Source: Beroe forskalii (taxonomy: Eukaryota > Ctenophora > Nuda > Beroida > Beroidae). From it: a DNA stretch of 64,000 bases. The position numbers and the translations under genes are program-made. Location: assembly GCA_011033025.1 (NCBI GenBank), contig WFMF01000278.1, forward strand, positions 167,414-231,413. Reading direction: 5' to 3'. Positions 34,471 through 45,117 of this stretch are shown piece by piece (within the stretch, counting starts at the first letter, position 1; each line of letters opens with the position of its first letter). Below the pieces are notes generated by a model, which was not told the DNA's origin, searched no databases, and saw only the letters and a list, made by a program, of their open reading frames with translations.

Positions 34471-36177
34471 TAATATTACAGAACTATTTAACAATGGGCG
34501 TTAGCATTCCTCCTTGCAGGCAAAACCCTGCAAAACTGATTAACGGCTGTGAACAGGAAAAGGTTGAATTATGGATAGACGCAAGCCGATGGAATGTCCA
34601 GATAAACGAATAAAAAAATCGAATAAAAACATCGAATAAAAACATTGACATATAGTGGATGTCGGATTTTGATATATTTAAGATGTAAGAAATCATTGTG
34701 AAGTTTGAATTGAGAAAAGCAATGCTTTGGTTAATGAAATTTGACCTTTGGGGCAGCCTAGGAGTCTTTGACGCAGACGATTACAAGGGAAGTTTGAACT
34801 GCAATTTCTTGTATGCGCGGCTTAAGTTTGCGCGGCGTACAGAAATATACATAACATTTCTGTACTCCGTACAATCTCAAACATTGCACCAAAAGACGCA
34901 CAAAACCCAGTTCGAATTGTCATTGAACAAAGTTAAATAAAACCGTAAAATCATAGGATGAAAATTCAGATCATATCTGCTGGACAGAGGAGGAAAAAAT
35001 ACGGCAGTTTATCAGCCAAAAATACTGGGTGGACTCCGTAGACTATTCTAGAAACGACAAGAGCAATATACTCATGGAATGGAATCTCTCAGAAAACCGA
35101 TACGAGAGTACTCCAAACCACTCTCGATATAGGAGTATATACCTATCAGAACGAATACAAACATCTGAAGAAGTACCTGTGCAGTATATATCTACAAATC
35201 TACCATTATAATAGCTCATATCGAGTGACGTCACTACCAAGCTGCTGAGAGGTGAACTAATGACAACACTCCGCCTAATCTCTTGTATCTTCAGTCGGAA
35301 TGGCCAGTTCACCATTATAAACTTTGATAATGACGTCATCAATACACCACTCTAAACCCATGATAATGACGTCGCTCACTCCAGAAAAGTGGATATATAA
35401 GAAATGGACGCCTACTCTTGACAAACGGAGAGAGCAATGCTCGTTGAGAAGTAAGATCGCCGGCGTACCTACGGAAAATAGCTACGTCACAGTGATTAAA
35501 TACACACAAATATAGGTGATTAGTGTGTGCGCGCATATCAGGAGATATTATGACGTCATTATCAGGGTTTAGAATGGTGTGTTTATGACGTGAAGTGTCT
35601 ATTCTTCAGACATGATCAGATCTATATTATTGTTTATAACACGCCCTAAGCCATTGGCATCAGAGAGATACTGGTATAAAGAAAGTACACAAATATACGT
35701 GGAACCGATATCGGGGGGTGGTGTACAACTGAGTACCTACTCACAGGCCTGTAAATTCTGGGGGTACAGGGGGGGGGGACTATTCCACCTAAGTTTCTTG
35801 GTAGATTACCGGAAAAGTGCTAAAAATTCAATGAAAAAATCATGTCTGCCACTTTTTGGCTTGAAAATTTCATGTCTCCACCAATTTTTCTTTTCGATTT
35901 ACGACCCTGCCTACTCAGTAGTACACCCCCACCCCAATAACGGTTATAATATAGGGTTGTACCTACACATCAGATAATGGAATTGGTAGTGATATGATGT
36001 GATTAAGATTATCAGGCTACAAAATGGCAAGTTGATAAGATATGAAATTCGCAACAATTTCTTGTACGGGCACAAAATGGTGAAACTACAAACTGAATAA
36101 TTTGTGGAAAAATTACTCAGTACAGGAAGGTATACCCTCCCACCCAGTGCTAATTAGAGAAAAGAGTGCTAATACAT
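34471..36177. other. Gene-poor stretch rich in TGACGTCA
   Basis: No gene. CRE-type octamers or close variants occur at about 35226, 35334, 35366 and 35551. The blocks at 35300-35380 and 35540-35600 are inverted relatives (TTTGATAATGACGTCATCAA against TGACGTCATTATCAGGGTTT), suggesting arms of another element. Related sequence also at 38600-38660 and 41036-41095. Confidence 0.45.
34789..34921. mobile_element. Family A MITE, decayed
   Basis: GTTTGAACTGCAATTT and CCAGTTCGAATTGTC ends. The GCGCGGCTTAAGTTTGCGCG arm is kept on the left only. Confidence 0.6.
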
Positions 36178-36282
36178 TCCCACGCGAGAAATAGGCGGTT
36201 AAGATATGTCGTCATTACCATAGCGTAGAATGCAGTAATTTTATGACGTATTCATCCAGTTATTTCTAGTGCTCGGGGTTCA
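36178..36282. mobile_element. Family C MITE, degenerate
   Basis: CACGCGAGAAATAGGCGG and CAGTTATTTCTAGTGCTCGG as ends; the internal TGACGT half sites are altered. Confidence 0.55.
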
Positions 36283-36310
36283 ATTACTGTAAAAGTGTAA
36301 ATGCTTATAT

Positions 36311-36413
36311 GCGCTCAGAATAAATAGGCGGTCGCAATGACGCCATTCACACTGTGCGCGCAGCTAAATAGTGTTGAAAAAACGCCTATTTTTCGTGCGC
36401 GTGGTACTGGTAT
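36311..36413. mobile_element. Family C MITE
   Basis: CGCTCAGAATAAATAGGCGG and ACGCCTATTTTTCGTGCGCG ends. The centre reads ATGACGCCATTCACACTGTG. Very similar to the copy at 40933-41027. Confidence 0.65.
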
Positions 36414-36958
36414 GGAGTGTGAGTAACAAGAGAACATAACAAGAACAAAGTAGAGACTGTATGTAGATTACGACATTATGTCATCTGGTATTTAACTGTA
36501 AAGGAGAAAATCAAGAGTTGGAGTGTATGTAGATTATGTCATCTGGTATTATTGGAGATTTCGTCATTACCAGTCAGTGATTAGATACGTCATTTTACAG
36601 TGTATCATTAGCCAGATACAATACATCATGTAATATTTACACTAATAATATTTATAATACGTCATTTCATTAAATGTTCGTGGGAAGAGAAGCTTACTAT
36701 TATCCAGAATCTTGAGTAGTCAGCCAAAAGCTCGAAATTCAAAACAGAAAGCAGCTGGATAAACTCGGGTTTGAGAATTGTGAGAAGTCAGAACAATGGA
36801 AATGAGAGCTTGAGAATGAATTTCAAATTGAAAACTTGAAGCAAGTTGCAAAATACAAAAAGTTTAAGTTACAGTTAACACTTAAACAACTAAATCATCA
36901 TGTAAATAATCTAGATTTATGAATAATGTCTTATCTCAGTTAAACAAACTTAATAATC

Positions 36959-38297
36959 GGGGGGTGGCCGACATATTTTTTTGTTTTTTTTTGTTTTTTT
37001 TTGTTTTTTGTTTTTTTCAAAAAATCACATTTACCTTAACAAAAAAACAAAACAAAAAAATACAAAACAAAAAAAACAAAAAAAAACAAAAAATACAAAA
37101 AATACAAAACATAAAAAACAAAAAAACAAAAAAAACATAAAAAACAAAAAATACAAAAAAACAAAAACAAAAAAAACAAAAAACATGAAATACAAAAATA
37201 CAAAAATTACAAAATAGATTAAAAAACAAATAAAAGAGTAAATATAATACTATTGATACATCAAGTTATTAAGGTTGGCGTAGTAACCTTCTGCTGAATT
37301 GAGTGTGGAAAATCCATTTTCACATTCATTTTGTCAGTTCGAGCCCACATAACCAAACCTTATTCTAACTCGGAACAAACAACATTGGTCACGTATTTCT
37401 TATCAATTCCTTCAATTCATCGACGTGAACTCAACGGCTGAAATACAGAAACTGACATCAAGTTTACGTGTTTCTATCGCATCTGAACTTGTTTCAAGGT
37501 AATCAAGTCGAATGACCTATGCAAATATAAATTTCTTGAAATCCCCTAATTTCTAGAAAACATCCACGTGAACTTACGTGCTTCACAATTTCATCGTAGA
37601 TTTCTCATTCCTATTTATTGAGGCATTGAGAAACCATTATCACTTCGTCATTGTATCACCGAATAGGGCTACATTCTAAAGTTTCGGTCTTAAACGTAAT
37701 TTCAAGCATTTGGCAGTTACATTTTTAGAAGCCTCCTGCGACAAAATTTTCGACCGATCGCCTTAAATTGAGAACTCCTCTATTGCTAAATCTCTAGGTC
37801 TAAAAGCAATGTGTATCGAAGTAAAACACAATCTGGCGAAAACTCTCTGAGTTACAGATGTTCAGAGTAGGGAAAATAGCGTTCTATCGCAAAATACTTT
37901 ATTAGAGTGGTTTCACTTGATTTTGAAGACGACACCACAGCAGCAAAATGGGCACAAACCAAATTCCCTTTCATATTTTTTGTATTTTTTGGTTTTCATG
38001 TTTTTTGGTTTTTTATGTTTTTGTTTTTTGTATTTTTTTGTTTTTATTGTAGTTTTTGTTTTTATTGTTTTTTTGTTTTTTATGTTTTTTGTAACTTTTT
38101 GTTTTTTTGTTTTTTTGTTTTTTTTGTTTTTTATGTTTTTTGTATTTTTGTTTTTTTTGTTTTTTTTGTTTTTTTGTATTTTTTTGTATTTTTTGTTTTA
38201 TTTGTTTTTTTTGTTTGTTGTTTTTTGATTTTTCAAAAAAAACATTTACCTTAACAAAAAAAACCAAAAAAAACAAAAAATAGGTCGACCCCCCCCC
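36959..38297. mobile_element. 1.34-kb terminal-inverted-repeat element (family G, copy 1)
   Basis: Starts GGGGGGTGGCCGACATATTT and ends AAATAGGTCGACCCCCCCCC, inverted relatives. Each end has about 300 bp of TTTTTG or CAAAAA repeats and an ACATTTACCTTAAC block, around a roughly 700-bp unique core. It is flanked by direct repeats ATAATC at 36953-36958 and 38298-38303. A second copy in opposite orientation is at 50040-51256. The open frames here are poly-Phe or poly-Lys artefacts of the repeat. No transposase. Confidence 0.85.
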
Positions 38298-38303
38298 ATA
38301 ATC

Positions 38304-40340
38304 TCAATCAAACAAACTCTTAATCTAACTTTAACACGACAACTTTCTCAATCTAACTATAACACGTGCAAAAAGTTACTTCAGATTGGGCGTAACACAA
38401 CGAATATTTAGGATTATCTACCACTTTCACGCAAAATAGTGTGATTTACACCCTGATGTCAGAGATTCTTTAACTTTGGTATAATTGAGAAGAACAGGTT
38501 ACTTGGAATTAAGCGACTGAAACCACTCACAAGTTTACCACGAAAAGCTACGAATGGTTTATTTCTGAAAGTCATGAATATGGTGGCTACAGCTAGGTGG
38601 TTCGACATGGTCAGTTCACCATTACAAACCATGATAATGATGTCACTCAACCAAGCGTAAAGTGGACAATCTATAAGAGAGAAGGGATCTTTATAAAGCC
38701 ACTTTATGAAGCAGAAAAGTTTCGTCACTCGCAATAAGAAAAGTTTATAAGTTAGTGTTAAATGTACGATCTTCAGGAATAACTATTAAATATGAAAAGG
38801 ACACAATGATCCTTATATATTACTTCCTCTTAATAAACCACAGCCATTTAGCACGTCATGATAAAAGTAAAATGGAAAGTTTGTTGTACTTAACGTAATT
38901 CACTCATTGGAATTACTAGAGCACTTGAAAGTGCTTGGTTCTTGTTTGGTGTTGTTCAAGTTGAGGCGCACGCGCAGAAAGGGGGTTAAAACAAATCTTG
39001 CACCATTTGGTTCCGCACTTATTCAAAGTTTAGTACCGAATTGAAAGTATTTTTTAATAGTACTCACTCTCAGTAGCTGTACACATTAAACATCTGTCAG
39101 TTAAAAATTATAGAGTTTTGTAGGATTGAATACATTTCAGCAGCTGCTGCACATAGTTTGGAAAGACGAAAGTTGTGAAACTTTTGCATATTTTAGAATT
39201 TATGAGAATATTATCACTCATAGTGCCTGAGTAAAACACTGAAATTATTGTCCAGTGTTCCACAACACGACTATAGCCACATGAGGGAGGTGACTGATAA
39301 ATGCAAATCATCAGTGCTAAAGTCATTGAGTATCCTGAATTTTAGAGTTTATTTGATATGTACATTGTATGTTGCTGCAACATAATAATATCATGACGTT
39401 GCATAATCATATCGGCTGAGGCTTGTTACTCACACATTCCTCAAAAAACATGCAGGTATGGGGAGGGTCGTCATTACCAGACCCAACAGTTGGAATCTGA
39501 GGACGCAAAATTGGATGTTTGTGAGCTCAGCTGGTTATAAGAGTTACTGCGGAATATGACAAGCTTTGTGATGCATTCCAATAACAGGCTTCTTATCACC
39601 GGTAATATATGAATGTTTCAGTTGTTTGACGTCATTAAAACTACCATATTTGGAGATAAATCAGCGGTTTTCTTCCAAATATGGCAAATATACCTGCATG
39701 ACGTCACGAATCTAGTTCATTATTACAAAAGCGAGCTATGCGCAGCAGTGCTAATATACCACATTTTTACTGCTGTCCAATATTCCGGGAAAACAGCACG
39801 ATATAATGCTCATTATAAAACATTTAAACTATGCGAGGGTTGATATTTTCTGGGAAAATGACACACAAGCCTGAGAGCTGCTTAATCTTGACATGATATT
39901 GTCATTATTATATTGCATATTTACGTAAAACTTTGCAACACAATAAAAGACCAGTTGAAGCAAATCACAAACTCACAAATTTGAAGAAATTTGAAAATGA
40001 TTCGCGTTGATGTGTTTTTGTTGAAATTTGTGATAAATTGTCATCATGATAACAAATGCTGTACTGCACACTGCGTACGACAAAAAAAAATTAAACATCA
40101 AAAACAGAAAATTAATAAATATGCTAGGATTACATAGGATTACATTAAGCATAGATTTCGTGCAAGATACGCAGAGGATTCAATGTAGACGTTGTTGAAG
40201 TTAGTGGAAAACCAAATAAAGGATAAAATATCCTAATGAGAATTTCAATGAAAATTAGAGTACGCCAAAAAAAGTTTTAAGTCAGTGGTACTTATAACAC
40301 GCGCACCAACTTATTGAAACCGGTATTGCGTCAATATCAA
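38304..40340. other. AT-rich non-coding stretch
   Basis: Nothing supportable as a gene on either strand. TGACGTCA at about 39698 and a related half site at 39627. Confidence 0.4.
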
Positions 40341-40344
40341 ACCC

Positions 40345-40475
40345 CTGTGCGTACATGCATCGATCGATGAATGGATATCGATATATACACGCGCATTTCA
40401 CAGTGCGCGCAATTCACTTTTCATACAATTCTGTCGCGTTTTTATCGATCGATCCATGTGCACACTGCACGGATA
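40345..40475. mobile_element. Family B MITE
   Basis: GTGCGTACATGCATCGATCG on the left and ATCGATCGATCCATGTGCAC on the right, with the GCGCGCATTTCACAGTGCGC core. Confidence 0.7.
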
Positions 40476-40667
40476 TGGGTAAGATTGCAATATCATCGTG
40501 GATTACAATGTCGATGGCACTTTTTTCTATTCTCGTAAAATCTTAGGGTCAAAAGCGAGTCTCGTTCTAAGTTCAAATTAAATTCTTGGATTAATGATAA
40601 TAACATTTAAAACGCCGTGTTCTTGTGATATTTCAATGAATATATCATTCATCATAGTCATACATTC

Positions 40668-40741
40668 TCAAATTTGATTGTATAAAGTAGTGTTGTAAAG
40701 TTTTAAACTTTACAACACTACTTTATACGCTCAAATTTGAT
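40668..40741. repeat. Perfect-arm hairpin
   Basis: TATAAAGTAGTGTTGTAAAG is followed by its complement CTTTACAACACTACTTTATA, with outer TCAAATTTGA arms. The stem exceeds 30 bp with almost no loop. Confidence 0.85.
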
Positions 40742-40932
40742 AATAACATCCGTTCAATGATTTATTGAACGAATGTATTCTGTTCCTATAGAGACCAAAA
40801 AACGCAACGAAAGAAAGAAGATTCTAGCTGGTTCCATACCCATTCTAATTGGTATCCACAACGTCGCCTCGTCTCCAGCTTCTCATTGCAGTATATATCT
40901 TCTTAAAGATACAAATGATAAACGGTAAATAT

Positions 40933-41027
40933 ACGCTCAGAACATAAATAGGCGGTCGTAATGACGTCATTTACATTGTTCGCGCTGCAAATATTGTTGA
41001 AAATAACCGCCTATTTTTCATGAGTGG
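40933..41027. mobile_element. Family C MITE with TGACGTCA
   Basis: CAGAACATAAATAGGCGGTC and AACCGCCTATTTTTCATG ends, with TAATGACGTCATTTAC inside. Another AGTGACGTCATT and CTGACGTCAG follow within 60 bp. Confidence 0.75.
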
Positions 41028-41233
41028 GGTAAAAAAGTGACGTCATTAACAAGGTTTGAAATGGTGGATTACTGACGTCAGTATCCGATATCCAGCAGCC
41101 ATTTTATATAAACTCGTTAGCCATGGAAACAGTGGGTAGAGCTGGGTAAATATACAAATGATGGATTGGCTCGTTAGCCAATTATATGTTTTAGGTTAGT
41201 CAAGTCTTACACTACTACTGGAAGTCTTACACC

Positions 41234-41402
41234 CATCCGATGGGATGTCCGATGGTATGTCCGATGGTATGTCTGATGGTGTGTCCGATAGTATGTCCGA
41301 TGGTATGTCCGATGGGATGTCCGATGGTATGTCCGATGGTATGTCCGATGGTATATCCGATGGTTTGTCCGATGGTCAATGGTGTGTCCGATGGTATGTC
41401 CA
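41234..41402. repeat. 12-bp minisatellite TCCGATGGTATG
   Basis: About 13 units. The unit length of 12 keeps several frames open (Met-Cys-Pro-Met-Val or Ser-Asp-Gly-Met repeats). No evidence of a protein. Confidence 0.9.
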
Positions 41403-41639
41403 CCCATATAACAGTAGTGAACTTTAAGCTCAGGTTTGGTATGTTTCTGATTTCGGTATGAATATGATTGCACGGCTCGGCACAGTCAAAAACCTCACGC
41501 TTCCTATTTTAAAAATCACGAACATTTGATATATGAATTGGCCACATGAATTGGCCAACATTACTCGACGGTATAAGCGAGAATTACCTTGTCCTCAATC
41601 TCTTGGTGCGTGTGTGTGTGTGTGTTCTGGTGAAGACAG

Positions 41640-42600
41640 GGCACATACGCGGAAGAAAAGGGATTTAATAAATTTTTTAGAAAACATAAGTTTTTTTTGG
41701 AAGAGTGGTAATGGGAAAAAAGGGTTTATATCATTATCAGGGTTAATGGTGATTATCGTATTTAATCATGTTTTAAATCCTCAAACCAACACCCAACTGG
41801 GAAAAGGCAAAACGTCCACCCATAAAAAAGGAAAAATAAAGGCCCAGGGGCAAATCATTATCAAGGCGAGTGGGGGGTATGTGAAATTTTAACTTTCCCA
41901 GGGGGCGGGGGTTAGGAGATTACACATATTTTAAAAAAACCCTCAGGGGGAAAAATTTGGGGAAGTGTTAAAAATTTCATCTGTTTAAAAGACCAATCTC
42001 CAAAAATCTCTTAAAATTAATTTTTAAAACAAAGGAGCAGTAAAGTTTGTCACTAAAAGACCCCGTGGCCATGTAAAAACACCCCCTCATACTCAATCAT
42101 ATCCCCGGAACCCAAAGGGGTTGCGACTTTTGCGTTTTTTTGTGCGTCTTGTTTTCCGGTGCAAAACAAGCTTTCGCCGCGCAAACGGGAAAAAAAAAAG
42201 ACGCGCAAAATGTTCGCAAAAACAAAATCTAAAAACGAAAAACGGAGATTTTAGAAAAAAAACCAATTTAACGGGTTTCAAACTCACTTTCGTGCGTATC
42301 CAAAACTCTGGGCCCCAAAAAGTCGGGAGAAATAAGAGGGCATCCCCGACCAGTTTTTATTTAAAACAAAAATAATGATTATAATTATTTTATAAAAGGA
42401 TAAAATCTGGGGTTATTTGGCAAATTTAAAACCAAAAAAATTACAAATAAAAATGAAAAAATTCAAAAATTTTTCAAATGAAAAAATAAAAAAAATAAGG
42501 GAAATTTTTTTAATTCAAAATGGGAAAAAAAAATTGATTTTTAAATTTTAAAAAACTTTATTATGAATAATAATTGGGGTTTTAAAAAATTTACGCGCGC
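41640..42600. other. Probable low-quality consensus
   Basis: The texture changes abruptly: nearly every mononucleotide run is lengthened (AAAAAAAAAA, CCCC, GGGG, TTTTTT), unlike the flanks. A family A-like core (CTTTCGCCGCGCAAACGG with GACGCGCAAAATG) is recognisable but distorted at 42120-42215. I call no gene here; open frames are unreliable. Confidence 0.5.
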
Positions 42601-42858
42601 TCTGAAATTAAATGCGCGCTCTTAATCTGTTAATTCTGCACATACTGAATGATTCGATAGCAAATTACCGCTGCTTGGAGCCATGTTCTTACTATCACAA
42701 TGTTCTTGCTATCATCATAGAACATTGCCGCAACAGGAGTGACCCGCCTCAGGGGGCATAGCTTCACCCTATTGCTTACAATCCTCATTCTAGCCGCAAC
42801 ACTCTCTTTATTCCACCTCTATCTAAATCCCTCCAGCTTCCCACTGTTCTAATACCAG

Positions 42859-43914
42859 ATGATGAAAACGAGGCTGTGAGGCGCTTCATTGAGAGACTTC
42901 AGCATCCTGAGGACTTTAACTCGCCCGGAAGATTGTCTGTCCGCTGAGTCTCCCGGCCGGGTTCACCCACCTAGCTCACAAACTGGTGTACTGTTCCATT
43001 CACGCGGCATGGACAAACCGCTCTGTCCCTACTGTACCCCCACCGATGACCCATCATAACGAAGGATGGGTGAGAGCAATAATTCCTGCCTATCAGTAAG
43101 AATTGCTCGAGTTACAGAATGCCACCTCCCTGGGTACAGAATGCCACCTCCCTGGGTGCAGAGTGCCGCTCCCCTGGGTACAGAGTGTCACCTCCCTGGG
43201 CACAGAGTGCCGCCTCCTGGGTACAAAGTGCCGCCTCCCTGGATACAGAGTGCCACCTCCTGGGTACAGAGTGCCACCTCCCTGGGTACAGAGTGCCACC
43301 TCCCTGGGCACAGAGTGCCACCTCCCTGGGTACAAAGTGCCGCCTCCCTGGATACAGAGTGCCACCTCCCTGGGTACAGAGTGCCGCCCCCCTGGGTACA
43401 GAGTGCCACATCCCTGGGTACAGAGTGCCGCCCCCTGGGTACAGAGTGCCGCCCCCTGGGTACAGAGTGCCACCTCCCTGGATACAGAGTGCCGCCCCCC
43501 TGGGTACAGAGTGCCACATCCCTGGGTACAGAGTGCCGCATCCCTGGGTACAGAGTGCCGCCCCCTGGGTACAGAGTGCCGCCCCCTGGGTACAGGGTGC
43601 CGCCTCCCTGGGTACAGAGTGACGCCTCCCTGGGTACAGAGTGCCGCATCCCTGGGTACAGAGTGCCGCCCCCCTGGGTACAGAGTGCCACCAATAACGT
43701 ATCACAAGAGAGCAGGTTCTCAGCTGACTTGCACGTGGGAATGATAACAGATCTTGAGCTGCTGCTGAGCTCTACCTTTGTGGTGTGCACTATTACTTCT
43801 AATGTTTGTAGGACAATATGCGAGGTACAGAGCTCGAGGATTTGGAATGTTAGTGAGACCTTCCACTCGGCGGATGGGGCATACAGATACAGAATGAAGG
43901 TGGGATTTCACTGA
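42859..43914 (+). pseudogene. Broken FUT8-like (GT23) alpha-1,6-fucosyltransferase
   Basis: Exon 42859-43069 encodes DENEAVRRFIERLQHPEDFN, then, one frame over, KIVCPLSLPAGFTHLAHKLV and YCSIHAAWTNRSVPTVP, before a donor GATGG/GTGAG. The order and pattern match the FUT8 region with LQNPKDC, KLVC and the HHVVYC block. A single missing base in the CGCCCGGAAG stretch explains the frame change. Exon about 43708-43914 encodes SRFSADLHVGMITDLELLLS then FVVCTITSNVCRTICEV and FHSADGAYRY, matching FUT8's late catalytic segment (FLVCTFSSQVCR, FHSLDD). The roughly 250 residues between are missing and a minisatellite sits there instead. FUT8 is a Golgi enzyme adding core fucose to N-glycans. Either a pseudogene or a damaged assembly. 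Confidence 0.55.
43118..43690. repeat. 22-bp minisatellite TGGGTACAGAGTGCC
   Basis: About 26 units of 21-22 bp (CCTCCCTGGGTACAGAGTGCCG and variants) with little decay. Open in five frames as Gly-Tyr-Arg-Val-Pro-Pro-type repeats, so not evidence of coding. It lies between the two FUT8-like exons. Confidence 0.92.
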
Positions 43915-44190
43915 TGCTACCAGGGAAGATTGCATTACTGCATTATTCTGGGAACCTTGGCATCGTATAAAAGCCCACTGAAGGTTTTTAATATAATGTC
44001 CGGCAAATAGGGGTGGCGGAGGGGAAAATGTGTACAAACTCAGTGATGAAATATTTAATATTAATAGCTATTCAACAATGAATTTACCAAGTGTTGTCAT
44101 CTCAATTATGAGCTCCAGTGATTTACTGATTTAAGGCAATTAATTGCTGTTGGTCATTTTTGGTCTTTGATTGATGTTTCGTGATATAAT
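43915..44190. other. Short non-coding interval
   Basis: No further FUT8-like exon (for example an SH3-coding one) recognised. Confidence 0.4.
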
Positions 44191-44779
44191 GGGGGGGGTG
44201 TCACTGTCCCAATTGTCCCAAACTCAAGAAAAAGTGGATTGGGACAGGGACAATTGGGACAAATGGGACATTTGGGACAAATGGGACAATTGGGACAAAT
44301 GGGACAGAGAAAATGGAACAAATGGGACTCAAAAAAGTGAATTCGGACTGGGACAATTGGGACATTTGGGACAAATGGGACAATTGGGACAAATGGGACA
44401 GAGAAAATGGAACAAATGGGACTCAAAAAAGTGAATACAGACTGGGACAAATGGGACAAATGGGACATTTGGGACAAAAGGGACAGAGACAACTGGGGCT
44501 CAAATGATTGTGTTCTTGAGTGGGAGTGTAGTGTTTTTGTCTTACAGCTTGTTACATAGCAGCACACATCCAAAACTTGTACTTATTAGCATAGTAGTAT
44601 GATAGAAAAACATTGATCAATGAAAAAATGATAGATGACTGATTTGTCCAATTTTTTGTTTGTCCCAATTGTCCCAAATGTCCCAGTTGTCCCAATTGTC
44701 CCAAAAACCAGTCCCAAACTCAAAAAAAGTAAATTGGGACAGGGACAATTGGGACAATTGGGACAGTGAAACTCCCCCC
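44191..44779. mobile_element. Family G-like element built of TGGGACAAT repeats
   Basis: Left end GGGGGGGGTGTCACTGTCCC and right end GGGACAGTGAAACTCCCCCC are inverted. Target duplication TATAAT at 44185-44190 and 44780-44785. The body is mostly 9-bp TGGGACAAT and its complement in a higher-order repeat of about 120 bp including AAAATGGAACAAATGGGAC. Asp-Lys-Trp-rich open frames on the plus strand are artefacts. Confidence 0.75.
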
Positions 44780-45070
44780 TATAATTTGATAACCAAAAGC
44801 TGAAAAGTAATCAAAACTTCAAAAGCATTGGCACTTTTGATAATCGAAATCAAATGTACTGCCCTCTTGTGACTCTTTCATATAAGATTATTTGATTAAC
44901 CAAAAGTAACCAAAAGCTTTGCCTTTTAAAGTCTTAAAACGTCATGGACATTGGACATCGAAATAATGGAGATGAAATATAGGTTCTGCCCTCTCGTGAC
45001 ATACTTTCATGAGGAAGCACACTAATTAAAAACAAGAACTTTAATCAATATAGTATTGTAACAACTTCTG

Positions 45071-45078
45071 TATAAAAG
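45071..45078 (+). promoter_or_regulatory. TATA box of the cathepsin gene
   Basis: TATAAAAG lies 39 bp before the ATG at 45118, preceded by GC-poor sequence. A start site near 45100 would leave a very short 5' UTR. Inferred from sequence match and position only. Confidence 0.5.
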
Positions 45079-45117
45079 ACTGGTGGTTGAAAATAATTTT
45101 CAGATGTAATATTCGAA

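Noticed and set aside
36919..38276. Phe-rich and Lys-rich open frames
   Set aside because: They are the TTTTTG and CAAAAA arms of a terminal-inverted-repeat element; the same holds at 50054-51281.
41533..41892. 119-codon open frame
   Set aside because: Runs through probable homopolymer-inflated consensus; composition is not protein-like.
43066..43790. Long open frames over the GGTACAGAGTGCC repeat
   Set aside because: Open in five frames at once; a 22-bp minisatellite explains them. Only the piece after about 43708 has family resemblance.
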